The notes below the pieces were generated by a model, which was not told the origin of the DNA, made no database searches, and saw nothing but the letters and a program-made list of their open reading frames with translations. Below, one piece after another: positions 51,302 to 59,430 of a stretch of DNA of 64,000 nt (its first letter is position 1; every line of letters starts with the position of its first letter). The stretch is taken from NCBI RefSeq assembly GCF_003991565.1, contig NZ_CP032819.1, forward strand, positions 1,178,001 through 1,242,000, read 5' to 3'. The DNA is from Butyricimonas faecalis (lineage in GTDB: Bacteria > Bacteroidota > Bacteroidia > Bacteroidales > Marinifilaceae). The translations under genes and the position numbers were made by a program.

Positions 51302-52285
51302 CTATATATCCCAATCAGGTTTTACAATTTTGGGATAACGTTGTTGTCTAACTGTTTTCAATTTCTCCATGTAAAATAAATAAATCTCCTTATATGAGCC
51401 AAAACCGGGCTGTTGCATATCCTCTTCGATAGACAAACCACCAAATACCAGCAACCATAATCTTAATGCAACACCTAAGTAGCCCCAAAGTGGATCCATT
51501 TCATGTAATTCCAGTTTAGTAACCAAATTTTCTATTCGGACATCCATATCTGGATGAGTTCCATCACCAGAAATAGAATCTTCGCTCATCAATAAAATGG
51601 CTGCTAATACAGTTGCGACACCTGCCTTATATGTATTTCCCCATGCAGAGTCATATTCAGTTTGAATAAAACTAATTGCCGTATCATCTGCGGCAATTTC
51701 ATCATCTATAGTATGGGGAAACGTCTGTTGTATTTGTGTATGACCTAAATAATTATGTGAAAATTCGTGGGCATATATAAATGCTATCGCAGCACAATAT
51801 ACACCATTTGTGTGACTTATAATATTTTCAAATTGCTGGGGATTACAGATGTTGGGTGTTACCCAATAAACATCCCTATTGAAGTTATGCAACAATTGCC
51901 GTCCTCTAAAAAAGCAATCATTAGCATACTCTACATCAATCAGATTGGGTTTATAACCATATTTGTTTATGCCAACAGCATCCATTATTGGAATATGTAT
52001 GACATTCTCAAAATAGGCATTAAGATAAATACATACAGACCATAAATACTGACAAAAGTTTTCGTTGATATAGATATGATTTAATCCATTGCTATCTTTT
52101 TTTATTTCCGCAACATCGCTAATAGCTTTTCCTTCCCTTATGAATGTAAATCGACGAGAAAAGTTATTGATATTGCAATCGTCTTTTATCGCATCTAACA
52201 GTTCAACAACTTTTTCAATACATTGAATAGCATCATCAGATAGCTGTTCAACAGGTAAATAATATATTTCTTTCGCTTCTTTCAT
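51302..52285 (-). CDS. Zinc metallopeptidase, possibly Lit/U49-like phage-exclusion type
   Basis: This 327-residue protein has the zinc site HEFSH (173-177) in FIYAHEFSHNYLGH, with Glu196 in DDEIAADDTAISFI as the likely third ligand. The HExxH...ExxAD pattern marks a gluzincin-type protease. Lit of E. coli (peptidase U49), which cleaves EF-Tu in infected cells, shares the HExxH pattern and size of about 300 residues; homology to Lit itself is an inference I cannot test. The gene is more A/T-rich than its neighbours and is a lone unit flanked by terminators with its own -7 box, as expected for cargo. There is no signal peptide, so it acts in the cytoplasm. Confidence 0.65.
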   Translation of the reverse strand: MKEAKEIYYLPVEQLSDDAIQCIEKVVELLDAIKDDCNINNFSRRFTFIREGKAISDVAEIKKDSNGLNHIYINENFCQYLWSVCIYLNAYFENVIHIPIMDAVGINKYGYKPNLIDVEYANDCFFRGRQLLHNFNRDVYWVTPNICNPQQFENIISHTNGVYCAAIAFIYAHEFSHNYLGHTQIQQTFPHTIDDEIAADDTAISFIQTEYDSAWGNTYKAGVATVLAAILLMSEDSISGDGTHPDMDVRIENLVTKLELHEMDPLWGYLGVALRLWLLVFGGLSIEEDMQQPGFGSYKEIYLFYMEKLKTVRQQRYPKIVKPDWDI

Positions 52286-52302
52286 TTTACAAATTTTACT
52301 TG

Positions 52303-52310
52303 CAAAGGTA
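52303..52310 (-). promoter_or_regulatory. -7 box of the metallopeptidase gene
   Basis: The minus strand reads TACCTTTG, a perfect TAnnTTTG match, 18 bp upstream of the ATG. Confidence 0.65.
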
Positions 52311-52335
52311 ATGTGTTAATTTGTATTAGACGCTA

Positions 52336-52370
52336 AAATTCCTTGCGATATTGTTTACCGCAAGGAATTT
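52336..52370 (-). terminator. Terminator of the transfer operon
   Basis: AAATTCCTTGCG (52336-52347) pairs with CGCAAGGAATTT (52359-52370), 12 bp with an 11-nt loop. It lies 9 bp past the lysozyme stop codon. There is no long T run, but the stem is strong. Confidence 0.8.
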
Positions 52371-52378
52371 CAGTCGTA

Positions 52379-52906
52379 TCACAGGATATACAGCAGCGCA
52401 AACTCCGCCTTTCTCCGTTTGAGCAGCATGGCGTGCCGTTTACCTTTGTAGTTGCAGAAAGCGATATATTCCCGGTAAATGTTCCTGTCGCCCGCCTCCA
52501 ATTTTCGGATCAGTGTGCTTTTGGGTATCTTCCCGCTCCCCAAAAGCCGGTATGGACCGACATTGTAGGCGAGCGTGGCAAGGAGCAGACTGTCACGCCC
52601 GAACTTGCGGAACATGGCGCAGAACTTCCGCAAGTCTTTCCGCAGGAGTGCGTCCGCCTGCCGCTTCGTCATGGTGCGTGCCGAATACCTTTCCCCCGGC
52701 TGCACCTGATGCCCCCAGCCCACGTATGGGTGGTGTTTCTCCGAGTGCCAGCCTTCAAAATACTTCGTACAGCGAACCGCCCGCTCGAAAGGCGGCAGGC
52801 GGTAGATTGACGCCTGCCCGTCCGTCCCCTTCTGACAGCTGTCCCGTGCGGACACGGAGCAGACCGCCAGAAGGGAACAGAGGATAGCCATGAATACACG
52901 CATCAT
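52379..52906 (-). CDS. GH24-type lysozyme, secreted
   Basis: The 175-residue protein has an N-terminal signal (MMRVFMAILCSLLAVCSVSA). The GH24 lysozyme pattern follows: FERAVRCTKYFEGWH (probable catalytic Glu51), YVGWGHQVQPGERYS and LLATLAYNVGPYRLLGSG. It would open peptidoglycan for the conjugation channel, as lytic enzymes do in other type IV systems. It is the last gene of the tra operon, overlaps traQ by 4 bp, and is followed by a terminator. Confidence 0.83.
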   Translation of the reverse strand: MMRVFMAILCSLLAVCSVSARDSCQKGTDGQASIYRLPPFERAVRCTKYFEGWHSEKHHPYVGWGHQVQPGERYSARTMTKRQADALLRKDLRKFCAMFRKFGRDSLLLATLAYNVGPYRLLGSGKIPKSTLIRKLEAGDRNIYREYIAFCNYKGKRHAMLLKRRKAEFALLYIL

Positions 52907-53409
52907 CGTGTAAGGGGTTTGAAGTTTCCGATTGGGACAATAGAGATAGCCCCGTCATCCTTCACGTTGCGATTGTTGAAGTCAAATTCCAATTCGTAGG
53001 AGTTGCTGAAATTATCTTCCACCACTACGATGAAGTTGTGCACCTCGTCACCTTGCGCCGTGTAGTACAGCCGGAACTTCTCGTTTTCGAGCAGGTAGCG
53101 GTCGTTGGGCAGGAACGTAATGCCGTTGTCCATTTTCAATGTTCCTTCTCCCTCGAATTGGAAATACCGGATGGTATATAGGGTGTTGGCGTAATCGCCC
53201 GTCTTTTTCAACTCACAGCGGATTTCCACCGTCTGCCCCTTCGTTACCTTGTTAGGCACGGGCATGGTTTCCACTGTGAAGGGATAGGATTGCTGGATGT
53301 CCATGTCATCGTCACACGATGCGAGCGTGAGCAACATGGCGGCGAACAGGCAGAGTGCCAACGCCTTGAAGATGGATGTTCTCTTGTTCTTGTTGTTCAG
53401 TATGTTCAT
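52903..53409 (-). CDS. traQ: Conjugative transposon protein TraQ
   Basis: The 168-residue protein has a lipoprotein-type signal ending TLASCDDDMDIQQSYPF. The rest is a beta-rich domain with FTVETMPVPNKVTKGQTVEIRCELKKTG, matching TraQ of CTnDOT-type elements (DUF3872). It lies between traP and the lysozyme gene, the usual order. Its exact role in transfer is unknown. Confidence 0.85.
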   Translation of the reverse strand: MNILNNKNKRTSIFKALALCLFAAMLLTLASCDDDMDIQQSYPFTVETMPVPNKVTKGQTVEIRCELKKTGDYANTLYTIRYFQFEGEGTLKMDNGITFLPNDRYLLENEKFRLYYTAQGDEVHNFIVVVEDNFSNSYELEFDFNNRNVKDDGAISIVPIGNFKPLTR

Positions 53410-53427
53410 TGTTCTTTGATTTTTAAG

Positions 53428-54312
53428 TTATTGTTCATTTTTTGCTGTCAGTTGCAGATACTCGTTCAAGTCCTTGTAACCGTCATGGAGTGCGGAACGG
53501 TCGGTGACACGTCCGCCGTAATATCCTTTGAGGGCTTCCAGCGTCCTCCGTCCGGCTTCGTCACGGTCGAGGAAGCAGTCTATGCGCCCGTACCCGTCCA
53601 AGTGTTTCACCGCCTTACCCACGTTGGCAACGGAGTTCAGCACAAGGCTGTCGCTATTGCCGCCTATACCGAGTGCAGCAGCGGACAGAAAGTCCATGAA
53701 GCCCTCAAACACGCTGCATACGTCAGAGGCGGTATCTTTCGGTTTTATCAGTGACACATCTTTCGGTGGTACGCAACCCTTGAAGTAGCGGCTACGGATT
53801 TCATAGCCGCCAGCCACGTTCGGGAAACCGATTGCGAAATACCGCTTTCCACGCACGCCGTAGTTCAGGCGGCAGCAGTGGCGGGATGCAACGGCATAAG
53901 GGATGCCCCGTTCCGCCAGATACTCTGTTAATGGTGAGCGGAGCAGCGGGACGGCTTCCACTCCCTCAAAGGCAGGTTCGGACGGCTCCGGCAGGAACAA
54001 CGGCTTTTCCGATGCGACAAACGGCATACGGGCGGTTTCCGCTATGAATCTCGCCTGCGCCATGAAGTCGCCGCTTCGGGCAAACTCCCCGGCAAGCGTG
54101 AAGATGTCACCGCCCTTGCCCAAACCGAAATCGTACCAGAGCCGTTTCGCCACGTTCACGCGGAAAGAGGGCGTGCGCTCATTGCGGTACGGCGCGAGAT
54201 ACCACAGCTCGTTTCCGCTTCTCCGTACAGGCTCATGTCCCAGCCGTGCGAGAAAGTCCGCGAGGGATATTTGCCTCATGGTGTCTATATCCGTCCGTTC
54301 CATGCGGCGCAT
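53428..54312 (-). CDS. traP: Conjugative transposon protein TraP, primase-like
   Basis: TraP resembles DnaG-type primase. From the ATG at 54310-54312 the protein has 294 residues. The primase N-terminal motif is recognisable as SGNELWYLAPYRNERTPSFRV and YDFGLGKGGDIFTL, but the zinc-binding Cys/His residues of CHC2 fingers are absent. A TOPRIM domain follows (VFEGFMDFLSAAAL, FLDRDEAGRRTLEAL). It starts in a TGATG junction with the end of traO, so translation is coupled; Met28 is an alternative start. Confidence 0.85.
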   Translation of the reverse strand: MRRMERTDIDTMRQISLADFLARLGHEPVRRSGNELWYLAPYRNERTPSFRVNVAKRLWYDFGLGKGGDIFTLAGEFARSGDFMAQARFIAETARMPFVASEKPLFLPEPSEPAFEGVEAVPLLRSPLTEYLAERGIPYAVASRHCCRLNYGVRGKRYFAIGFPNVAGGYEIRSRYFKGCVPPKDVSLIKPKDTASDVCSVFEGFMDFLSAAALGIGGNSDSLVLNSVANVGKAVKHLDGYGRIDCFLDRDEAGRRTLEALKGYYGGRVTDRSALHDGYKDLNEYLQLTAKNEQ

Positions 54313-54887
54313 CAGTTGATGATGAACTTGATGCCGACCCCGAACTGCGTGTGGAACTTTCGTGTGTCGCCACCCCACAGGCAACGCTCCCGGAGATTGG
54401 CGAGCAGGGCGATACGGTCAGCCACGTAAAACTCCACGTCCAGCGTCAGCGCACCGCCATAGATGAAGGCGTCCCGGTTATGCAGGGTCGAGCCGTCTTG
54501 CAGCACCTTTTCGCCCCAATTCACCGATTCATATCCGACGAGAGCCGAAGCCCCCGCATAGACGAACATGATTTTACGGGCATCGGAAAGTATCTTGAAA
54601 TAGTAGCCGCCTTCCGCCGTGAACTGCACCACAGGTATGGCGGTATCCTTGTACGGGTTGTTCTTCAGGAGATACTCACCTCCGAACATCCATTTGTTGC
54701 CCTTCTTCGTGTAGGTGGAGAGAGCCGCCCCGAAACTGTACCCGCCGTCGTTGCCGCCGGGTTTGAAGCCGTCCGCCAGATTCGCCCTTACCTCGATGCC
54801 CTGCATTTTCGGCAGACATCGCTGGGCGTACGCCTGCCCCGTGAACAGGGCAAGCGACGCGATGATGATTGCGATGTACTTTCTCAT
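54312..54887 (-). CDS. traO: Conjugative transposon protein TraO
   Basis: The 191-residue protein has a signal peptide (KYIAIIIASLALFTGQAYA). A beta-barrel-like body follows with GGYSFGAALSTYTKKGNKWMFGGEYL and a last strand TQFGVGIKFIIN. TraO of CTnDOT is an outer-membrane-type protein of the transfer machinery. It starts 2 bp after traN and shares a base with the traP start. Confidence 0.86.
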   Translation of the reverse strand: MRKYIAIIIASLALFTGQAYAQRCLPKMQGIEVRANLADGFKPGGNDGGYSFGAALSTYTKKGNKWMFGGEYLLKNNPYKDTAIPVVQFTAEGGYYFKILSDARKIMFVYAGASALVGYESVNWGEKVLQDGSTLHNRDAFIYGGALTLDVEFYVADRIALLANLRERCLWGGDTRKFHTQFGVGIKFIIN

Positions 54888-54889
54888 GG

Positions 54890-55876
54890 TCAGCGCACTT
54901 GGAGTTCGTTGATGTTATTGGCACGCACCAAATCCTCATTCTCGATCACGAAAGACTGATGACGACCTCCGTTCTTCTCGTTCAGCTCCACCACGAGACA
55001 CTTGCCGTCGGGGATGGTGAACTTCGCCATCGTGAAGACCGTGCGTTCGCTTTTTTTGCCCGGCACGAGCGTGGCGTAGTTCTGCGCACGGAGCGGCAGG
55101 ATGATACGCTCCTGCACTGCGGTACGCTTCATCACCTTCTTGTCCACGATTTTCCATGTGATGTAGTCCACATCGAAAGGCACGTTGCTCTGGTTCCTGA
55201 TTTCCGTGTGGAAATACAGAAGCCCGTTGTGCGTGTAGATGCCTTTCAGAAGGTACTGGATGCCGAAACGCTTGCAGCCGATATGCTTCACCTCACGTTT
55301 GTTCTGCTTGTGGATGGACTTCATGATAAGGCGCACCAGCATGGGACTTTCACTGCCCAGCTCTTTCAGGTAGATTTCCTGCGCATTGTTCGGACGGTTC
55401 ACCGCCTCGCCGTCATGGATGAAGTCGCACATCTCCACGTTGAGCAGCAGCGGTTCGGTGGCATACTTCACGTTGAAGGTGTAAAAACTCCCGTCCTCCG
55501 TGATTACGGACATGTTGGTTTCGTTCGGGAAGTTCCTCACGGTAGCCTTCACGCGGATGACGTTCTCCGCACCTTCGGCTTTGCCCGCAATCAGGTCGGG
55601 CGAGCCTAAATCGACATAGCGCACTTCCGCCGGGAAGATGACATGCACGGTCTTGTCGTAGGTCACTTCCAAGCCGTGCGGGGGAACCATGCGGTCAAAA
55701 CCCAGCTTTCTCGTCAGACCGTGATACAGGTCGCCGTCCGCCTCCTTCTGCGGATAGACCTCCTTTGTCAAGGTCGGTTGTTCACTTCCGTTGCTTTGCC
55801 CAACGGTTACGTTTTCCTGCGCGTTGGCAGTTGCGATGCCCATAGCGAGGGCAAACATCATGATTACTTTTCTCAT
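54890..55876 (-). CDS. traN: Conjugative transposon protein TraN (VirB9-like)
   Basis: The 328-residue protein has a signal peptide (RKVIMMFALAMGIATANA). VTYDKTVHVIFPAEVRYVDLG, a VirB9-type start, and several beta domains follow, with FKVKYATEPLLLN-like strands. In Bacteroidota elements TraN is the periplasmic/outer-membrane core partner of TraM. It lies 46 bp after traM, with a plain A/T spacer. Confidence 0.87.
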   Translation of the reverse strand: MRKVIMMFALAMGIATANAQENVTVGQSNGSEQPTLTKEVYPQKEADGDLYHGLTRKLGFDRMVPPHGLEVTYDKTVHVIFPAEVRYVDLGSPDLIAGKAEGAENVIRVKATVRNFPNETNMSVITEDGSFYTFNVKYATEPLLLNVEMCDFIHDGEAVNRPNNAQEIYLKELGSESPMLVRLIMKSIHKQNKREVKHIGCKRFGIQYLLKGIYTHNGLLYFHTEIRNQSNVPFDVDYITWKIVDKKVMKRTAVQERIILPLRAQNYATLVPGKKSERTVFTMAKFTIPDGKCLVVELNEKNGGRHQSFVIENEDLVRANNINELQVR

Positions 55877-55922
55877 TACTTTGGATTTTTAGTGGTAAAT
55901 AAAAATTTGATTGATTGTTTTC

Positions 55923-57299
55923 TTAATTCACTTCCTGATAGAGCATGACCCTGTACCCGGCTTTCAGATGCACCTTGACGGTGCGCATCTTCTTGGCAAT
56001 GTACTGGCTCGTGCCTTGTATCAGCCCCTTGCCCAAGTCGGAGGCGAGCTGCGCCCCGGCATTGGTGGAGATGTTGATGCTGCTGCCGAGCGAGCCGCCC
56101 ATGTTGGCGGCAACCTCCCTGACGGCGTTCATCTCCATCGAGTTGGGGATGAATATGCCGGGCTGCCCGTCCGTGTCATAGACCTCCAACTCCACCGGGA
56201 TAATCGTACCGTCGTGTTCCAGAGAGGTGATTTCGATGCCGAGCCGTTCGCCCTGAATCTTGGCTGCGCCGACCACCACCGCATTACGGGGGATGATCCG
56301 GTCTGCTACCGCCATCGGCTCCAGCAAGCGCAACCTGACCGCCTGCCCGTCCGTCACGCTCTGCGTCCCATAGACATATGCCGGTATGGTGTTCCTGTCC
56401 GATACGGTCGTGACGCCCACCGCCGTGTTGAAACTGCGGTTGCGCTCCTGCGAGAAGGAAGCGACAAATTCGGCATTGCTCACGGGCTGTCCGAGCGAGG
56501 ACACCACCTGATGCGTCACCTGCCTGACGGGTTTTGCCGTGTTCTTTCCGGCTTTCTGCACGGGGGACGGCTCTGCGGTCTGTCCCGCTGCCGCCTGCGT
56601 GCCGTTCTGCCCGCCCATGTACTTCGCCGCCAGCTCGTAGGATTTTTCCATGAGTGCCACCTGCTCGTCCATCGTGGAGCTTCTCTCTTTTCCGCTTTCC
56701 AGTTCGGATTCGAGGGTGGCGATGCGTTCCAGCAGTTCGTCCATCTCCGCATTGTCGTTTTTCGGCTGCTCGTAGAAGTTGCCGAGCGTGGCATTGAGGT
56801 CACGGTAGGCGGCTGCCGAGGATTGGATGGTCTTCGGTGTGGGCTTCACGGCCTCTTCTGTTCCGCCGGGATTGGCAAGGTCGAAATCGCTGTCTCCATC
56901 CGCTGCCGCAGTTTCGCGGTCGAACAGGTCGCCCAACTGCTGCATGGCGCGGCTGCGGTTCTCCTGCCTTTCCTCCATTGCGCCCTGTTCGTAGGCTTTC
57001 GCCTTGTCACCGATAATCCGGCGGTTCTCCTTGTCCGCGTCGGGCATCTCGATGTTGTAGCCGCCTGTTCCCGGCTCCTGCTCTTTGCCGGAGGACGGGG
57101 CGAATATCAGCCACATCGCCCCGATGAATACCAGCACCATAGCGGGCAGCACTATCATTTTCTGACGTTTCAGCCGTTGGGCTTCGGTCAGCGGCTTGCG
57201 CTCCTTTTTCGGCTTCCCCTTGTTGTCGGGTGCAGCCGTGCTTTCGGACTTGCTCTCCGTCTTGTTCTCAATCTTCGTTTCGTTCTTCGTCTGTTCCAT
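55923..57299 (-). CDS. traM: Conjugative transposon protein TraM (VirB10-like)
   Basis: The 458-residue protein has a charged N-terminal tail, one membrane helix (about residues 48-68, KMIVLPAMVLVFIGAMWLIF), a helical periplasmic linker (residues 90-220) and a C-terminal beta domain. That domain has IPAYVYGTQSVTDGQAVRLRL, VEGAAKIQGERL-like strands and INISTNAGAQLASDLGKGLIQG. This is the VirB10 layout that spans both membranes. It overlaps the end of traL by 32 bp, an unusually long overlap. Confidence 0.87.
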   Translation of the reverse strand: MEQTKNETKIENKTESKSESTAAPDNKGKPKKERKPLTEAQRLKRQKMIVLPAMVLVFIGAMWLIFAPSSGKEQEPGTGGYNIEMPDADKENRRIIGDKAKAYEQGAMEERQENRSRAMQQLGDLFDRETAAADGDSDFDLANPGGTEEAVKPTPKTIQSSAAAYRDLNATLGNFYEQPKNDNAEMDELLERIATLESELESGKERSSTMDEQVALMEKSYELAAKYMGGQNGTQAAAGQTAEPSPVQKAGKNTAKPVRQVTHQVVSSLGQPVSNAEFVASFSQERNRSFNTAVGVTTVSDRNTIPAYVYGTQSVTDGQAVRLRLLEPMAVADRIIPRNAVVVGAAKIQGERLGIEITSLEHDGTIIPVELEVYDTDGQPGIFIPNSMEMNAVREVAANMGGSLGSSINISTNAGAQLASDLGKGLIQGTSQYIAKKMRTVKVHLKAGYRVMLYQEVN

Positions 57300-57588
57300 A
57301 TAAATAAGGTGTTACGTTATGATTGTTATCCGTCTTCACGGACAGTTCCACCTGTCCGGCATGGTCTGTCACCATCCGGCTGCCGTCATTCCTGCCGATG
57401 TCATACACGGCTTTGCCGAAGGTGTAGAGGGCAAGCGCGGAGAATGCGGCGAGCATCGCCAGCACGATGCGCCTGCGTGTCTTTGGCGGCAAGCCGTCCA
57501 GATAGCCCCTGAGCCTTGCCACCAGCATTTTCTTTTTGTCGTGGAGTTTCCAATATGCGCCCCAAAATGATTTCTTGATTTTCTTCAT
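57268..57588 (-). CDS. traL: Conjugative transposon protein TraL
   Basis: The 106-residue protein has a basic start (MKKIKKSFWGAYWKLHDKKK), a membrane helix (about 42-60, IVLAMLAAFSALALYTFG) and a short periplasmic tail. Its position between traK and traM and its small size identify TraL. The role is not known; it probably helps anchor the channel. Its last 32 bp overlap traM in another frame. Confidence 0.82.
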   Translation of the reverse strand: MKKIKKSFWGAYWKLHDKKKMLVARLRGYLDGLPPKTRRRIVLAMLAAFSALALYTFGKAVYDIGRNDGSRMVTDHAGQVELSVKTDNNHNVTPYLYGTDEERNED

Positions 57589-57594
57589 ATCCGT

Positions 57595-58218
57595 TTACCT
57601 TTTGATGGTTTGTAAATCCTTGTTCTCGATGATGGTGAATCCCTCGATGGTGAACCCGTTCGGGTTGTTGTCCGAACGGGACGAGTTCAAGAGGCGGCAC
57701 GTGGTCACGAGGCTGCGCTCGGTGACGTTGCTCTGCCGGATAATCTTCTGCGTGGCGTAGGTCACGGCACGGTAGGGATAGCCGTTGAAGTCGCATACCA
57801 CGCTGTCCACCTTCAGCACTTGGTTGATGTTCCCGGCGATGATGCGGTTGTAGTACCCCTTCTCGGCGAAGTCCGAATAGTAGTTGTACACGCTCTTGTC
57901 CGCCAGCAACAACGCACGCTTTACGTTGTGTTCTATCGCGCTCTTTTCGGGCGAGAGCGTGAAAAACAGTTCGTGGAAGCGGCGCACATGCTCCCTCGCT
58001 TCCGCCGGACGGTTCTGCGACAAGTCCTGCGAGAGTGCCAGCATCAGCGACTTGCCGTTGTCCAGCACATAGATCTTCTCACGCTGCCGTTCCGCGAAGC
58101 GGTAGGAACTCCACACGCTCCATACCGTTATCACGGCGCACAGCGAGAGGAAGACGATACCGAACAGGCGTATCTGCCTGAACGATGATTCGATGTTTTT
58201 GAGTGACTTGAATTCCAT
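57595..58218 (-). CDS. traK: Conjugative transposon protein TraK (VirB8-like)
   Basis: The 207-residue protein has a cytoplasmic start MEFKSLKNIESSFRQIRLFG, one membrane helix (about 19-36, IVFLSLCAVITVWSVWSSY) and a periplasmic domain with LDNGKSLMLALSQDLSQNRPAEAREHVRRFHELFF in pieces and SVYNYYSDFAEKGYYNRI. The layout is that of the VirB8-like assembly factors. It is separated from traJ by a 204-bp spacer holding five palindromic repeats, which breaks the tight packing of the operon. Confidence 0.87.
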   Translation of the reverse strand: MEFKSLKNIESSFRQIRLFGIVFLSLCAVITVWSVWSSYRFAERQREKIYVLDNGKSLMLALSQDLSQNRPAEAREHVRRFHELFFTLSPEKSAIEHNVKRALLLADKSVYNYYSDFAEKGYYNRIIAGNINQVLKVDSVVCDFNGYPYRAVTYATQKIIRQSNVTERSLVTTCRLLNSSRSDNNPNGFTIEGFTIIENKDLQTIKR

Positions 58219-58282
58219 TGTCTGATTTTATTTTTCGGTTCTTAATTCGTTATACAATAGGATTGGTATGCGGTCGTTTGCC

Positions 58283-58386
58283 ACATACGTATGTAACGGG
58301 TTACCACATACGTATGTAATGAGCCGCTGCATACGTATGTAACAGGCTGCTACATACGTATGTCATGACAGGCTACATACGTATGT
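58283..58386. repeat. Five palindromic 12-mers with a 23-bp period, between traJ and traK
   Basis: ACATACGTATGT, a perfect palindrome, occurs at 58283, 58306, 58352 and 58375; at 58329 it is GCATACGTATGT. The starts are exactly 23 bp apart, about 2.2 helical turns, so all sites lie on a similar face. The 11-bp spacers are only loosely alike (AACGGGTTACC, AATGAGCCGCT, AACAGGCTGCT, CATGACAGGCT). Confidence 0.95.
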
Positions 58387-58422
58387 TACTTTTATGCGGA
58401 TGCCTCTCCCGTAATTCAGCCT

Positions 58423-59427
58423 CTATTTCAGCAGTTTCCCGGCACGTCCGACCATGTTGCCTGCGGTAGCACCCGCCACGCTGCCCGCCATGCTTCCGGC
58501 TCGTCCTGCCGTCTGGTTCACGTTGCGACCGTAGCTTCCCATGCCTCCGGCTTGGATAATCCAGCCTGCCACCGTCGGGATGGTGAAGTAGCCGATGATG
58601 CCGATTATCATGAAGACGATGTACACCCCGTCGCTCGAATCCAGCGAGAAGTTCGGGTCAGCCTGCATCCGTTCGATGTCGCTTTGCAGCATCAACACCT
58701 GAATCTTGGCGAGTATGGTGCTGAATATGTCCGACACGGGCAGCCACAGATAGACCTGAATGTAGCGGCATATCCACTGCGTGAGCGTGCTTTGGAAGCC
58801 GTCCCACACCGATATGGCGAAGGCTATCGGACCGAGTATCGCCAGCACCACAAGGAAGAACGTGCGGATGGTGTCTATCACGAGGGCGGCGGCTTGGAAC
58901 ATCAGTTCCAGTATCTCGCGGAAGAAATCGCGGATGCCCTTCTTCATCTTGTACATCCCCCGGTCGATATACATCCCCGCCATCGTCACCATGTCGGAGG
59001 GCGACCAGCCCAATTCCTCCAGTTGCTTGTCAAACTCCTCGTTGGACACGAGGTAGGCGGTTTCGGGATTGCGCACCATCGCCTCGTATTCCAGCCTGTC
59101 CTTCTGCTCCCGGTACTTGTTCATGTCCAAAGTCTGCGTTTCGAGCAGTTTCGCCGTACCCTGCACGACGGGCGAGAGGACGCTGTTTATCGTGCCAAGC
59201 ACCACCGTAGGGAAGAACATGATGCACAGACCGACGGCAAAGGGGCGGAGCATCGGGAAGACGTCTATCGGTTCGGCTCTCGCCAACGACTGCCATACCC
59301 GGTAAGCGACATAGAAGAGCGCGCCCAGCCCGGCGATGCCTTTCGCCACGCCCGCCATGTCGGCGCACAGCGGCATCATCTGCTCGTAGAGCGAGCGGAG
59401 AATCTGGTGAAGGTTGTCGAACTCCAT
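58423..59427 (-). CDS. traJ: Conjugative transposon protein TraJ (VirB6-like)
   Basis: The 334-residue polytopic membrane protein contains MAGVAKGIAGLGALFYVAYRVWQSLA, FPMLRPFAVGLCIMFFPTVVLG, AILGPIAFAISVWDGFQSTLTQWICRYIQVYLWLPVSDIF in pieces and a glycine-alanine-rich tail. This is the VirB6 layout, forming the inner-membrane part of the DNA path. It starts 3 bp after traI. Downstream the operon is interrupted by the palindrome array. Confidence 0.88.
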   Translation of the reverse strand: MEFDNLHQILRSLYEQMMPLCADMAGVAKGIAGLGALFYVAYRVWQSLARAEPIDVFPMLRPFAVGLCIMFFPTVVLGTINSVLSPVVQGTAKLLETQTLDMNKYREQKDRLEYEAMVRNPETAYLVSNEEFDKQLEELGWSPSDMVTMAGMYIDRGMYKMKKGIRDFFREILELMFQAAALVIDTIRTFFLVVLAILGPIAFAISVWDGFQSTLTQWICRYIQVYLWLPVSDIFSTILAKIQVLMLQSDIERMQADPNFSLDSSDGVYIVFMIIGIIGYFTIPTVAGWIIQAGGMGSYGRNVNQTAGRAGSMAGSVAGATAGNMVGRAGKLLK

Positions 59428-59430
59428 AGG

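Noticed and set aside
55911..57512. A 533-codon plus-strand open frame opposite traM
   Set aside because: It is antisense to the clear VirB10-like traM; GC-rich codon use of traM leaves long shadow frames. Similar long antisense frames lie opposite traJ (58552-59667) and traG (61753-62742).
58283..58386. CRISPR array
   Set aside because: The repeats are 12-bp palindromes with 11-bp related spacers, far too short for CRISPR, and there are no cas genes.
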